Below, in pieces: positions 8,474-18,912 of a stretch of DNA of 64,000 bases. This stretch comes from JAWLHA01 sp041690535 (lineage in GTDB: Bacteria; Pseudomonadota; Gammaproteobacteria; Thiohalomonadales; Thiohalomonadaceae): the NCBI GenBank assembly GCA_041690535.1, contig JAWLHA010000003.1, positions 72,631 through 136,630 on the forward strand, given 5' to 3'. The notes below the pieces were generated by a model. The model did not search any database, was not told where the DNA came from, and saw only the letters and a program-made list of their open reading frames with translations. Numbering within the stretch: position 1 is the first letter of the stretch; every line of letters starts with the position of its first letter. The position numbers and the translations under genes were made by a program.

Positions 8474-8839
8474 ATGGCGCAGATTCTGATCGTGGATGAC
8501 TCTCCTACCGAGATCCACGTACTCACAACCTATCTGCAGAAACAAGGGCATCAGATCGTCACGGCGTCCGACGGTGAGTCGGGCGTCGCCAAGGCGAGGG
8601 AAATCATGCCCGACCTGATTCTCATGGACGTGGTCATGCCCGGGATGAACGGCTTTCAGGCCACGCGGCAGCTGAGCAAGGACCCCGCCACGGCATCGAT
8701 TCCCATCATCATCGTCACCACCAAGGATCAGGAAACCGATCGGGTGTGGGGCCTGCGCCAGGGGGCGAAGGACTATGTGACAAAGCCTGTGGATGAGACG
8801 TCGCTCATCGAGAAAGTGAAATCTGCCCTCGGCGGCTGA
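8474..8839 (+). CDS. pilH: Twitching-motility response regulator PilH
   Basis: 121-aa single-domain receiver. N-terminal acidic pair in ILIVDDSPTE, phosphoacceptor aspartate in LILMDVVMPGMNGFQ, threonine in IIIVTTKDQE, and lysine in DYVTKPVDE. In Pseudomonas PilH counteracts PilG, favouring pilus retraction or draining phosphate from ChpA. A Shine-Dalgarno TAGGAGA lies about 7 bp before the ATG. It follows pilG by 86 bp and precedes pilI by 7 bp. Confidence 0.94.
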   Translation: MAQILIVDDSPTEIHVLTTYLQKQGHQIVTASDGESGVAKAREIMPDLILMDVVMPGMNGFQATRQLSKDPATASIPIIIVTTKDQETDRVWGLRQGAKDYVTKPVDETSLIEKVKSALGG

Positions 8840-8846
8840 GGACACG

Positions 8847-9389
8847 ATGATTCCAACTGGGACACACCCGATTCAGCTGCTGCTGGACATTGAGCGTCGG
8901 GCCAAGGAATTCGCCCAAGGTCTCCCGCAGCAACTGGAAGTGAAAAGTACCTGGGACGGTATCGGCTTTCGGATGGGGCCGCTCCAGGCGGTCGCCCAGA
9001 TGGAGCACATTCATGAGATCCTCACTTTTCCCCGGATTACGCGCGTTCCAGGCGCCAGAAGCTGGGTCCGGGGCCTTGCCAACGTACGCGGCAATCTCCT
9101 GCCTGTCCTCGATTTGAAAGGCTTTCTCACGAACGATTTGGGCGGACTGCAGCGGAGCTCAAGGGTCCTCGTGATACGGCACCGCGGCATTGCTGCGGGG
9201 CTGCTGGTGGACGAAGTTTTTGGCATGAGACACTTTTTGGAAGAAGAGTTCAGTGAGGGGATCCCTCCGGCGCTGGAGCGGTTTCGACCGTTCCTCCGGG
9301 GAGGATTTCGTCAGGAAGGCGAGCACTGGATGATCTTCGGCATCCACGAGCTGGTTGAAAGCCCCGGTTTCATGCAGGTCGCCTCATAG
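8847..9389 (+). CDS. pilI: CheW-like adaptor PilI
   Basis: 180-aa CheW-domain protein. CheW adaptors couple the methyl-accepting receptor PilJ to the kinase ChpA. The CheW core is visible: a WxGIGFRMG strand, then VPGARSWVRGLANVRGNLLPVLDLKGFL (the usual GxxNxRGxxxPVxDL signature). The order pilH-pilI-pilJ is that of the canonical cluster. Confidence 0.92.
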   Translation: MIPTGTHPIQLLLDIERRAKEFAQGLPQQLEVKSTWDGIGFRMGPLQAVAQMEHIHEILTFPRITRVPGARSWVRGLANVRGNLLPVLDLKGFLTNDLGGLQRSSRVLVIRHRGIAAGLLVDEVFGMRHFLEEEFSEGIPPALERFRPFLRGGFRQEGEHWMIFGIHELVESPGFMQVAS

Positions 9390-9452
9390 CGGTCTGTGAT
9401 GACTTCACGGCAAGGCGGTGGGTAGGTTAGGGAACTTTCAGGAGTTGGTGAC

Positions 9453-11507
9453 ATGAAACGAACCAAAAAGGCGGGCACGGCCTCAGAAGGCTCCAAGAGC
9501 CACATTCTAATAATCGTGCTCTTGGTGGCCGCCGTGGTCGCGATGGGGGTGGTCTATTTCTATGTGGCAGTGCTTTCCGGCTATGACAAGGAGTACATCA
9601 GTCTGGTAGGCGAACAGCGCGTACTGTCGCAGCAGATGACCAAGTTCGCGGGGCAGGCGAACCGCGGTAACCCCGCCACCTTCGATGAGTTGAAAAAGCA
9701 CCGTGATCAGTTCGCCCACGCCCTCAAGTTGATCCGTGCGGGGGATCCCGAGACCGGCATGCCCCCATCGCCTGCAGAGGTTGCGACCGAGCTCGCCACC
9801 GTGACCAAGCTCTGGGAGAAGTACGACAAGAGTGCCAAAGTCATCCTCGAGGCGCGGCCCGTGGTCGTCAGCCTGCGGGAGATCGTCAAACTGATTAATG
9901 AAAATTCCGCCCAGCTGCTGGCAATCACCGATGAAGTGGCGACCCTGATGGCCCAAAAGGGAGCCCCCTCCGATCAGGTCTATATCGCCAGTCGCCAGTT
10001 GATGCTCAGCCAGCGAATCATCAATAACGTCAACCGGGTACTCGAAGGCGGCGAAGGCTCGGTCACCGCGGCGGATCGCTTCGGCCGTGATGCAGCCCTT
10101 TACGGCCGCGTGATCACAGGCATGCTGGAGGGCGATGCCAGCCTGAACATCAAGAAGGTGAAGGATCCGGAAATCCTCGAGCGGTTGGCCGAGGTGAAGG
10201 ATCTCTTCGACATGCTCGGCCAGCAGGTCAGCGGCATCCTTGAGCGCAGTCCGGAGATGTTCCAGGTCTCCGAAGCGGTGTTCGAAATCCTCTCCATCAG
10301 TGATCAACTGCTCAACGGCCTCACCAAACTGGAGAACGTTTATCTCCAGCACATGGAGGCCCGCTCTTTCGATACCTGGGTCGGCAACGTGTTCGGGTTG
10401 CTTGCGTTGGTGCTCCTGATCCTGCTCGGGATCGTTCTGAAGCGGCAAGGCGATGTGCGACTGGCCACCACCGAGGCGCAGCGTCAGAGCACCGAAGAGC
10501 ACAACCGCCGCAGCCAGCAGGCCATCATGCGCCTGTTGGACGAGATGGGTGACTTGGCCGATGGTGACCTCACCGTGCACGCCACCGTCACCGAGGACAT
10601 CACGGGCGCCATCGCCGACTCCATCAACTACGCCATCGACGCACTCCGCAGCCTGGTTACCGCCATCAACGACACGGCCAGTCAGGTCTCCAGCGCCGCG
10701 CAGAAGAGTCAGGCCACCGCCTCCCACCTGGCGGAAGCTGCCGAGCATCAGGCGCAGCAGATTGCCTCTGCGAGCACGGCCGTCAACGAGATGGCCATCT
10801 CCATCGAAGGCGTGTCGGACAATGCCGACCAGCTTGCCGGCGAGGCGCAACGCTCGGTGGATATCGCCAAGAAAGGGGCCACCGCGGTACAGAAGACCAT
10901 CCACGGTATGGATACCATTCGCGACCACATCCAGGAGACCTCCAAACGTATCAAGCGTCTCGGCGAAAGCTCCCAGGAGATCGGCGACATCGTGGAGCTT
11001 ATCAACGATATCGCGGAGCAGACCAACATTCTCGCCTTGAACGCCGCGATTCAGGCGGCCATGGCCGGTGAGGCGGGGCGTGGTTTTGCGGTGGTGGCCG
11101 ACGAGGTGCAGCGTCTTGCCGAGCGCTCGGCCGACGCAACGAAGCAGATCGAGGCGCTGGTGAAAACCATTCAGACCGACACCAACGAGGCGGTTATCTC
11201 CATGGAGCAGAGTACGGCCGGGGTGGTCGCGGGTGCCCAGCTGGCCGAGGACGCCGGCAGCGCACTGGGTGAAATCGAAAGCGTGGCGACCCGCCTGGCC
11301 GACCTGATTCAGAGCATCTCTGACGCCACGCGACAGCAAGCGACGGCGGCATCGAATATTTCCGACACGATGAACGTCATTCAGGAGATCACCACGCAGA
11401 CGTCGGAAGGTACCAACCATACCGCCGCGTCCATCGGTAACCTTGCCGTGCTTGCCGATGATCTGAAACGCTCCGTTGCGGGCTTCAAACTGCCGCAGCA
11501 CTCCTAG
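9453..11507 (+). CDS. pilJ: Methyl-accepting chemotaxis receptor PilJ
   Basis: 684-aa transmembrane chemoreceptor for type IV pilus control. Transmembrane helix 1 covers about residues 19-42 and helix 2 about residues 310-330, enclosing a periplasmic domain of about 270 residues with the PilJ-type repeats (LVGEQRVLSQQM and later ASRQLMLSQRI). A HAMP-like region follows, then the cytoplasmic coiled-coil signalling domain. Its hairpin tip DIAEQTNILALNAAIQAA and GRGFAVVADEVQRLAERS are near-canonical MCP sequences. A good Shine-Dalgarno (CAGGAG) precedes the ATG. Partner genes pilI, pilK and chpA flank it. Confidence 0.95.
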   Translation: MKRTKKAGTASEGSKSHILIIVLLVAAVVAMGVVYFYVAVLSGYDKEYISLVGEQRVLSQQMTKFAGQANRGNPATFDELKKHRDQFAHALKLIRAGDPETGMPPSPAEVATELATVTKLWEKYDKSAKVILEARPVVVSLREIVKLINENSAQLLAITDEVATLMAQKGAPSDQVYIASRQLMLSQRIINNVNRVLEGGEGSVTAADRFGRDAALYGRVITGMLEGDASLNIKKVKDPEILERLAEVKDLFDMLGQQVSGILERSPEMFQVSEAVFEILSISDQLLNGLTKLENVYLQHMEARSFDTWVGNVFGLLALVLLILLGIVLKRQGDVRLATTEAQRQSTEEHNRRSQQAIMRLLDEMGDLADGDLTVHATVTEDITGAIADSINYAIDALRSLVTAINDTASQVSSAAQKSQATASHLAEAAEHQAQQIASASTAVNEMAISIEGVSDNADQLAGEAQRSVDIAKKGATAVQKTIHGMDTIRDHIQETSKRIKRLGESSQEIGDIVELINDIAEQTNILALNAAIQAAMAGEAGRGFAVVADEVQRLAERSADATKQIEALVKTIQTDTNEAVISMEQSTAGVVAGAQLAEDAGSALGEIESVATRLADLIQSISDATRQQATAASNISDTMNVIQEITTQTSEGTNHTAASIGNLAVLADDLKRSVAGFKLPQHS

Positions 11508-11528
11508 CCGCGTTGCACAGGAGTGCGG

Positions 11529-12404
11529 ATGCACGCGGGAGAGGGCTTGGACGGCATGACCGACTGCCGGGGGGGGACTCCGGCAGAACTGACCGACGCC
11601 CAGTTCCGCCGCTGGGCGGAACTGGTTGAATGCCGGACCGGCATCCGCCTGGCGCATTCACGGAAGACCTTCCTCACGTCCACCCTCCGGGGGCGAATGC
11701 GGGAGCTGGGGCATCGGTCGTACTCGGACTATTACCATCTGGTGACCCAGCCTGTGAGTGGCGCGGCTGAATGGGCCATCTTCGTTGATCGGCTGACGAT
11801 CCATGAGACGTGCTTCTTCAGACACAGCCCCTCATTCGAGTTGGTCAGACAGTTCCTGGTGGAGCGTGCGACGTCAGCTCCGGGGGCGTCCGATCTGCAC
11901 CTTTGGAGCGTGGGGTGTGCAACCGGAGAGGAGGCCTACAGCTTGGCCATGCTGGTCGATGAACTCGAGCATCCGACTCGCTACTACGGCGTCACCGGGA
12001 CCGATATCAGCACTACTTGCCTGGGGATCGCCCGGCGCGGGATCTACTCCCGGGATCGTATGACGAACCTGAACGGGGTCCAGATTGCGGAGCACTTCAC
12101 CGAAGTCGAGCGCTCGAGGTATCTGGTGTCGGAGCGCTTGCGCAAGCGGGTCTGTTTCGCGCGCATGAATGTGCAAGACATAGAGAAGGCCCCGCTGGGC
12201 CAGATGGATGTGATCTTTTGTCAAAACCTGCTGATTTACCTAGAGAAAAGTGCCCGCAAGCGACTCGCCGACCGACTGCAGGGGTTTCTGAAGGCTGGCG
12301 GGTTGCTGGTGTTGGGAGTCGGCGAAGTTTTGGACTGGTGCCCGACGGCGCTTCGCCGCGTGAGCTTTCCAGGAACACTGGCGTTTCAGCGGGTGACGGG
12401 ATAA
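11529..12404 (+). CDS. pilK: CheR-type receptor methyltransferase PilK
   Basis: About 291-aa CheR methyltransferase, predicted to methylate glutamates on PilJ using SAM. An N-terminal helical domain is followed by the SAM-binding Rossmann region with LHLWSVGCATGEEAYSLAML. Later segments include VTGTDIS and IFCQNLLIYL, which correspond to the D-x-I-F-C-R-N motif of CheR, here with Gln for Arg. ATG 11529 is chosen because AGGAG at 11519-11523 is correctly spaced; a GTG two codons upstream lies inside that site. No ChpB methylesterase gene follows in this operon. Confidence 0.9.
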   Translation: MHAGEGLDGMTDCRGGTPAELTDAQFRRWAELVECRTGIRLAHSRKTFLTSTLRGRMRELGHRSYSDYYHLVTQPVSGAAEWAIFVDRLTIHETCFFRHSPSFELVRQFLVERATSAPGASDLHLWSVGCATGEEAYSLAMLVDELEHPTRYYGVTGTDISTTCLGIARRGIYSRDRMTNLNGVQIAEHFTEVERSRYLVSERLRKRVCFARMNVQDIEKAPLGQMDVIFCQNLLIYLEKSARKRLADRLQGFLKAGGLLVLGVGEVLDWCPTALRRVSFPGTLAFQRVTG

Positions 12405-12416
12405 GGGCGCAGTTGT

Positions 12417-15400
12417 ATGCACATGGCTGAAAATTTCGACGTCAGTACACTGGCGTGGGTCAAAGGGGAAATAGACGAGACGCTGCGTCAAGCCCATATG
12501 GCGCTCGAGAGCTTTCTCGAAACCCCCGACGACACGGCCCAGCTTCGCTTCTGTGTCACCTATCTGCATCAGGTACGGGGTACCCTGCAGATGGTCGAAC
12601 TTGGGGGCGCGGCCCAGGTGGCCGGCGAAATGGAGTCGCTCACGCAAGCCCTTCAGCAGGGGCAGGTCGAGGCCGTAGAGGCCGTCCTGGAGGTGCTCAT
12701 GCGCGCCATCCTGCAGTTGCCGGACTATCTGGAGTACCTTCAGAGCGGGCATCCGGACAACCCGGTCGTACTGCTCCCTATTATCAATGAGTTGCGGGTG
12801 GCTCGTGGAGAGAAGCCGCTGAGTAGCGGCACCTTCTTCGCGCCCGATGCCGGAACCATGCCCCCACCCAGCACCTCGCGTGCGTCTCCGGCAGAACTCA
12901 CCGCGTTCGCGAAGGGGCTGCGCCGGTATTATCAGGCCGGCCTGCTCCAGTTACTCAAGGGGGCCAACACGGCCGAGAGCCTGAAAACGTTGGCGGCGGT
13001 GGCGGAAAAGGTTTACCGCGCCTCGTCCGACGGCGTGCTGCGGCAGTGGTCATGGGTGTTCGGTGCCTTTCTGGAAGGGCTGCGGGAAGGGGCCGTGGAG
13101 CTGGATGGCAATGCCAAGCAGCTGTTGAGCAAGGGTGAACACGTTCTCAAGATTGTCGGTGAGAGCGGCGAGGCTCCCCTCAAGGCCCCGCAGATGGAGA
13201 GCTTCGTAAAGGCGGTGCTCTTCCGGGTTGCCCAGTCCAGGGGAGGGGGCGAGCGACAAGCGGCAGTCCGCCAGGCTTTCCGGCTGGATGGCCTGGTGCC
13301 GGACACTGCCGCGCTTCAGCAAGCGAGGGTGTCGCTGGGGGGATTCAATGCGGCCCTCAAGCGTACCGTCGCGGCGGATATCGTCGAAGAGCTCTCAAGG
13401 GTCAAGGATGCACTCGACCTGTTCGTGCGCTCCGAGGAGCGACCCATTGCGACACTCGAGCCGCTGGCCGAAAGTCTGGGGCGGGTCACGAGCACTCTTG
13501 GTCTCTTGCGACAAGAGGCCCTTCGCACCGAACTGGAGACTCAGTCTGCCGTTTTGCAGCGTCTGCTTGATGGCACTCTGGTGGCTGACGATGAGCTGCT
13601 GATGGGCATCGCCGGCGCCGTCCTCGCCGTTGAGTCTGCGTTGCGCGACTGGGGCGCGACCATCCCGGTCGAGAAGGCCGATGCCCCGGACGAGCAACTG
13701 CCCGGGCACGAAATTTCGCCGCAGGCCGAGGCCGAACATCGGCGCGTCGTTCGCCAGGTAATGAAGGAGGCGAAAGAGCAGCTGGTCCGCTTGCGGGAGA
13801 GTATCAACACGTTCCTTTCGGAGCCTCAGGACCGCCAGGTGCTGGAGCCGCTGCCGCAAGCTCTGCACGAGGTGATCGGCAGCCTGACCCTGCTCTCCTA
13901 CAAGCGCGCGGCGCTGGTGCTGCGGGCGTGCAAACTCTTCATTGAGCAGAGATTGCAGGGTGCCCAAGTGTTGCCCGCTGGCGAAGAGCTGGATGCCTTT
14001 GCTGATGCGGTAATGAGCATCGAGTACTACATGGAGGCGTTCGTCGAAAGTCGCGTCCATCCGACTTCGGTCCTGGAAGTGGCGGAGCGTGCGATCGCGG
14101 CGATGGGATACTCTCCGGAGTATCTGGCCAACCCGGCCCCGGAGGACAGCGCACCGGGGGAACCCCTGGCAGCGGAGAACGGAGATACGGCTCCGGCCGA
14201 GGAGGACGCGCACGAACCAGGCGCCAGGGGCGAGACCGCTGCCGAGCTTTCGACCAAAGAGGCGGGGCTCGGGCAGGGCGAACCCGAAGGACCCATGCTC
14301 GAGGAGAGCCGCACCGAGGCCGCCCCGATTGCCGAGACGGCTGAGGAATCCCCGGCTGAACTACTTTTCGTTCAGGAGAGCGCGCCGCAACTGTCAGGTG
14401 CGGACTCGAACGAAGGGACCTTGCTATCAGCGCCTGACTTCAGCGCATCAGAAGACCTTGCTCCGGATTTCGCTACCAAGCCGCAACCGCAGCCCCCCGC
14501 CTCACCTGTCCCCGTCAGTCCCAAACGGACCCAGGCGCCGGTGGAGGTGGATGAGGAGATCCTCGAGATCTTCATGGAGGAAGCGGAGGAGGAACTCGGA
14601 AAAATCGCCGAGCTCTTCCCCCGGTGGCGGAGCAACAATGGGGATACCGAGGCACTGCGGGACCTGCGTCGCAGCTTCCACACGCTCAAGGGGAGTGGTC
14701 GACTGGTCGGCGCGACCGAAGTGGGTGAATTCGCCTGGGCGTTCGAGAACCTGTTGAATCGCATCATCGATGCGACGGTGGCCCCCTGCGCCGCGATTTA
14801 TGACGTCATCGAACAGGGCCAAGAGGCGCTCCCTCAATTGCTGCAGCACTTCCAGGGCGGTCCGGCACCCACGGCCGATGTGGAAATGCTCATGGAAGCT
14901 GCTCATGAGATGAGCAAACCCGGAGGGTGGAAGGCGCCGCCACCGGCGCCGGCATCCGCTTCCACCCCGCCTCAGGAGGCGGGAGGCCCCGCGGAAGTTC
15001 CGGAACTCGATCCTGTATTGCTGGAGATCTACAGCACCGAAGTTACCGGGCATGTGGACCAGGTCATCGAATTCGTTCGACACGCGAAGGCTCGAGGGGG
15101 CGCAAGAGTATCGGAGCCATTGATCCGTGCCTTGCACACTTTGCAGGGCAGTTCGCGCATGGCGGGCGTGGATAACATCGCGGAGCTGGCCGCAGTCCTC
15201 GAGAAGTATGCCAAGACGCTTCAGGGAGCAAACCACAGCGTCGCCATGGATGGGCTCGAGGTGCTCGAGCAGGCCGCCGGGTTTGTAACCGCGATGGTCG
15301 CCTTCCTCAACGACCCGGTCGGGCCGCTGCCCCAGGGCGATGAGATCCGGCAGCGGGCCCATCGTCTCTATGACAGCGTCAGCCACCTCGAGGATGCCTC

Positions 15401-18400
15401 CCTGCATCCCGAAATCGGCTTGGCACGGGGTGAGGAGATCCAGGACTCCGGCGAAGAGTTCAGTACCAAAGCGGAGGAGTTCATCGCGCCATCCGTCTCG
15501 GACGAGGAGGAGGGCCTTCCGTCGGCTGAGGGGGATGAAACCCCCGCCATGGTGCGCGATGCCGCTCCCGAAGAGCGGGCTGGGCACGAGCTGGATCAGT
15601 TTGAGCCCGGGGCTGAGGGGGACCCGCTTCCAAGGGAGGGCGGGCACGTTGAACACCTCTGGGACGAGGGATTCGTCTTTGGGGAAATGGCGCAGGATGA
15701 GGCGGGCGTCACACCCTCTGCCGGCGCGTTGCAGGCGTTTTTCGAAGAGGAGGGTGCCGAGGAGGAGTTCGTTGCTCCAGAGCCGCCGACCCAGGCGCAT
15801 CTGCCTGAGGCGGAGGAGTTGGCTTTCTCCGTCCCAGGGGAAGCCGCTATCGGCGGTTTGGCCGAACCCGCGGCACCCGAGACGCAGCCGCTGGAGGTGC
15901 CGGAGAGCCTGGATGGGCACGCCTTCGGGGCCGTCGAGTTGTTCGACAGCCCCGAGATGGAGGCCGCCCCTGAACTCGGCGAGGTGCCCCCCGATATCTT
16001 CGACGAACTGGCATTCCTCGACGATTACGAGGTCGGCCCCCCCGCCGCCGACCAAGGGGCGGCGGCCCGGCAACGGCCACCCCCCTCCGAGACGGAGACA
16101 GCGGCGGCGGTGGCCCCCCAGGCGGCCGAACCTGTGCCGGCCGCGCCCCGCGACCAGCTGGAGGAGGTGGATCCGGAGCTCCTCGAGATCTTCCTGGAAG
16201 AGGGCGCCGAGATCCTCGACGCCAGTGAGGAGACGCTCAACAATTGGGTCAGCCGTCCGGATGATCGGGTCTTGGTGGAGTTGCTGCAGCGGCAGTTGCA
16301 CACCCTGAAGGGAAGTTCGCGCATGGCGGGGGTCCGCCCCATCGGCGAGCTTAGCCACTCCCTTGAGTCGACCTTCGAGGCGGTGGTGGAGGGGCGGTTG
16401 ACGCGCTCCAGGGAAATGTTTGATCTGCTTCAGCTCGCCCACGACCGTTTGGTGCGCATGCTGGAGGAGGTTCGTGAGCACCGCCCCGTCAGCTCCGGCG
16501 ATGACCTCATCGGCCGCATCGAATCTCTTGGCCGGGGGGGGAACGGTTCCCCAACGGTCCCCCTGATCGAAGAGGTCCCTGAGACGAGCCTGGAGCAGGT
16601 GGAACTCGCCTCGGCCGACCAGACGGCGCAGTCGCTGGAAGATGCGGCGGCCCGGCTGCAGGATGCCTTGCAGGTGTGGTTCCGCGATACCGGCAGCCTC
16701 GAGTGGCTCGAGAAGAGCAAGGCTGAGCTCGGACGTACTGCGGAAGCCTTCCGGGCTGCGGGGCGGGAGGAGGCGAGCGACCTCTGTGCCCGCGTCGAGC
16801 GGCTGCTCGAGGCCGTCATGGATGGACACGTCCCCTTCTCTCGCGAATTGGCTTCCCTGGTGGAGCTCTGCGCGGAAAGAGTGATCCTAACGGCCCGCCA
16901 CGGCAGTGTGCGCATGGACGACCTGGCCGAAGGTGTCGAGCGACTGTTGAAGGTCAGGGAGAGCGCGCCGGTCGCGGCCGAGCCGGCCCCCGTTCCTGCC
17001 GCAGGGGCGGAGAGCGCGGAGGTTCCGGTTGAGAAGCCGGACGGACGGGATGAGAATCGCCGTCGCGGGGCGCGCGTTCAGCATGAGATGGTGCGCGTGC
17101 GCTCCGACCTCATGGACAACCTCGTGAACTTCGCCGGTGAGGTCTCTATCTACCGCTCGCGCATCGAGCAGCAGATTGGCACGTTCCACTTCAACCTCGG
17201 GGAACTGCACGAAACAGTAGAACGGTTGCGGGAGCAGCTGCGGCAGTTTGACATCGAAACCGAGGCCCAAATCGAGTCGCGTTACGAAGAGGCGGTCAAG
17301 CAGAGCTACGACGAGTTCGACCCGCTGGAGTTCGATCGTTTCACCCACATGCAGCAGCTGTCGCGCTCCATGCTGGAAAGTCTGAGCGACCTCATGAGCC
17401 TCGAGGATATCCTCGGGGGGTTGACCCGCGAGGCGGAGACCCTGCTTCTGCAGCAGGCGCGCGTGAACACCGAACTCCAGGAAACCCTTGTGCACACGCG
17501 TATGGTGCCGCTGGTGGAGAACGCCCCTCGGCTCCGCCGCGTGGTTCGTCAGGCGTGCGCCGACCTGGAGAAGCAGGCCAACCTCTATTTCCGTGGTGCC
17601 GAGGTGGAGATGGATCGGCACGTGGTGGAGCGGATGCTGGCGCCGTTGGAGCACATGCTGCGCAACTCCATCGCCCACGGGATCGAGTCCGTCGCACACC
17701 GCACCGCCAACGGCAAGGAGGCGAGCGGCACGATCGTCATCGCCCAGGCCCGCGAGGGTTCGGAAGTGGTCATCCGCGTCATTGACGACGGGCAAGGGAT
17801 CAATCTGGATGCGGTTCGCAAGAAAGCACAGGAACGAGGACTGCTCGATCCGAAGACGGAACTCACCGATCACGAACTGATGCAGTTCATCCTGGAGTCG
17901 GGTTTCTCCACCGCCCAGGAGTTGAGTCAGGTGGCCGGCCGCGGTGTCGGCATGGATGTCGTAAACAGTGAGATCAAACAACTCGGCGGTGCCCTCGAGA
18001 TCGACTCCCGTCCGGGGGAGGGGACCACCTTTACCATCCGTCTCCCCCTGACCCTTTCGGTCAGCCGTGCATTGTTGGTCAATGTGGACACGGAGATCTT
18101 TGCCGTGCCGCTGATGAGTATTTCCGGCATCGAACGGGTTCCCAGGTCCACACTGGACAGCTTGCTGCAGGAGGAATCTCCCAGGTACGAGTGGCTGGGG
18201 CAGCAGTACGAGTTGCTCCACCTGAGCAGGGTCCTGGGGGGGCAGCCCGCGCCGGCGGGTGAAGGCAACAAGCAGCCGATTCTGCTCGCTCAAAGTGGCG
18301 ACCATCGGGTGGCGTTGGTGGTCGACAGCCTCATCGGAAGCCGCGAAATCGTGGTGAAGTCCCTGGGGCCCCAGTTGAGCACACTTCAGGATTTGGCCGG

Positions 18401-18899
18401 GGCGACCATCCTCGCCGATGGCCGGGTTGCATTGATTCTCGACCTCCCTGCCCTGATCAGGCGTGGGCTCGCCCGCAGGGCTGCCCTCCACGCCGGCGTG
18501 CCCACGGAGGTGGAGGAGAAGGCGGCGGAGCCGCTGGTGATGGTGGTGGACGATTCCATCACCGTGCGCAAGGTGACCGAGCGGCTGCTCAAGCGCAACG
18601 GCCTGCGTTGTATCACTGCAAAGGATGGCGTGGACGCCCTGGCGGTCCTGGAGGAGAGCATTCCCGATGTCATGCTTCTGGATATCGAGATGCCGCGCAT
18701 GGATGGCTACGAGTTGGCCACGCACATTCGCAACTCCGAGCAGCTGAAGGGCTTGCCAATCATCATGATCACCTCCCGCAGTGGTGAGAAGCACCGCAAT
18801 CGGGCGTTGGAGATTGGGGTGAACGTCTACATGAGCAAACCCTACACGGAAGCGGATCTGTTGGATAACATCGCAGCCCTGGTCGGGACCAAGGCGTAG
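12417..18899 (+). CDS. chpA: Chemotaxis-type hybrid histidine kinase ChpA (PilL)
   Basis: 2160-aa CheA-like kinase at the centre of the Pil-Chp system. The N-terminal third (about 1-700) is helical and lacks obvious histidines of the Hpt type. Three Hpt phosphotransfer motifs follow: H755 (HTLKGSGR), H907 (HTLQGSSR, Gln replacing Lys) and H1295 (HTLKGSSR), separated by long acidic, Pro/Glu-rich linkers. The kinase core starts near 1560, with the N box HMLRNSIAHGIES and G box GRGVGMDVV. A CheW-like domain is next, and the C-terminal receiver has acceptor D2089 in MLLDIEMPRMDG. P. aeruginosa ChpA is longer and has more phosphotransfer modules. Confidence 0.95.
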   Translation: MHMAENFDVSTLAWVKGEIDETLRQAHMALESFLETPDDTAQLRFCVTYLHQVRGTLQMVELGGAAQVAGEMESLTQALQQGQVEAVEAVLEVLMRAILQLPDYLEYLQSGHPDNPVVLLPIINELRVARGEKPLSSGTFFAPDAGTMPPPSTSRASPAELTAFAKGLRRYYQAGLLQLLKGANTAESLKTLAAVAEKVYRASSDGVLRQWSWVFGAFLEGLREGAVELDGNAKQLLSKGEHVLKIVGESGEAPLKAPQMESFVKAVLFRVAQSRGGGERQAAVRQAFRLDGLVPDTAALQQARVSLGGFNAALKRTVAADIVEELSRVKDALDLFVRSEERPIATLEPLAESLGRVTSTLGLLRQEALRTELETQSAVLQRLLDGTLVADDELLMGIAGAVLAVESALRDWGATIPVEKADAPDEQLPGHEISPQAEAEHRRVVRQVMKEAKEQLVRLRESINTFLSEPQDRQVLEPLPQALHEVIGSLTLLSYKRAALVLRACKLFIEQRLQGAQVLPAGEELDAFADAVMSIEYYMEAFVESRVHPTSVLEVAERAIAAMGYSPEYLANPAPEDSAPGEPLAAENGDTAPAEEDAHEPGARGETAAELSTKEAGLGQGEPEGPMLEESRTEAAPIAETAEESPAELLFVQESAPQLSGADSNEGTLLSAPDFSASEDLAPDFATKPQPQPPASPVPVSPKRTQAPVEVDEEILEIFMEEAEEELGKIAELFPRWRSNNGDTEALRDLRRSFHTLKGSGRLVGATEVGEFAWAFENLLNRIIDATVAPCAAIYDVIEQGQEALPQLLQHFQGGPAPTADVEMLMEAAHEMSKPGGWKAPPPAPASASTPPQEAGGPAEVPELDPVLLEIYSTEVTGHVDQVIEFVRHAKARGGARVSEPLIRALHTLQGSSRMAGVDNIAELAAVLEKYAKTLQGANHSVAMDGLEVLEQAAGFVTAMVAFLNDPVGPLPQGDEIRQRAHRLYDSVSHLEDASLHPEIGLARGEEIQDSGEEFSTKAEEFIAPSVSDEEEGLPSAEGDETPAMVRDAAPEERAGHELDQFEPGAEGDPLPREGGHVEHLWDEGFVFGEMAQDEAGVTPSAGALQAFFEEEGAEEEFVAPEPPTQAHLPEAEELAFSVPGEAAIGGLAEPAAPETQPLEVPESLDGHAFGAVELFDSPEMEAAPELGEVPPDIFDELAFLDDYEVGPPAADQGAAARQRPPPSETETAAAVAPQAAEPVPAAPRDQLEEVDPELLEIFLEEGAEILDASEETLNNWVSRPDDRVLVELLQRQLHTLKGSSRMAGVRPIGELSHSLESTFEAVVEGRLTRSREMFDLLQLAHDRLVRMLEEVREHRPVSSGDDLIGRIESLGRGGNGSPTVPLIEEVPETSLEQVELASADQTAQSLEDAAARLQDALQVWFRDTGSLEWLEKSKAELGRTAEAFRAAGREEASDLCARVERLLEAVMDGHVPFSRELASLVELCAERVILTARHGSVRMDDLAEGVERLLKVRESAPVAAEPAPVPAAGAESAEVPVEKPDGRDENRRRGARVQHEMVRVRSDLMDNLVNFAGEVSIYRSRIEQQIGTFHFNLGELHETVERLREQLRQFDIETEAQIESRYEEAVKQSYDEFDPLEFDRFTHMQQLSRSMLESLSDLMSLEDILGGLTREAETLLLQQARVNTELQETLVHTRMVPLVENAPRLRRVVRQACADLEKQANLYFRGAEVEMDRHVVERMLAPLEHMLRNSIAHGIESVAHRTANGKEASGTIVIAQAREGSEVVIRVIDDGQGINLDAVRKKAQERGLLDPKTELTDHELMQFILESGFSTAQELSQVAGRGVGMDVVNSEIKQLGGALEIDSRPGEGTTFTIRLPLTLSVSRALLVNVDTEIFAVPLMSISGIERVPRSTLDSLLQEESPRYEWLGQQYELLHLSRVLGGQPAPAGEGNKQPILLAQSGDHRVALVVDSLIGSREIVVKSLGPQLSTLQDLAGATILADGRVALILDLPALIRRGLARRAALHAGVPTEVEEKAAEPLVMVVDDSITVRKVTERLLKRNGLRCITAKDGVDALAVLEESIPDVMLLDIEMPRMDGYELATHIRNSEQLKGLPIIMITSRSGEKHRNRALEIGVNVYMSKPYTEADLLDNIAALVGTKA

Positions 18900-18912
18900 A
18901 GGGGAGGAGAGG

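Noticed and set aside
9507..11657. 716-codon open frame antisense to pilJ
   Set aside because: Opposite a near-canonical chemoreceptor gene; no motif or plausible start.
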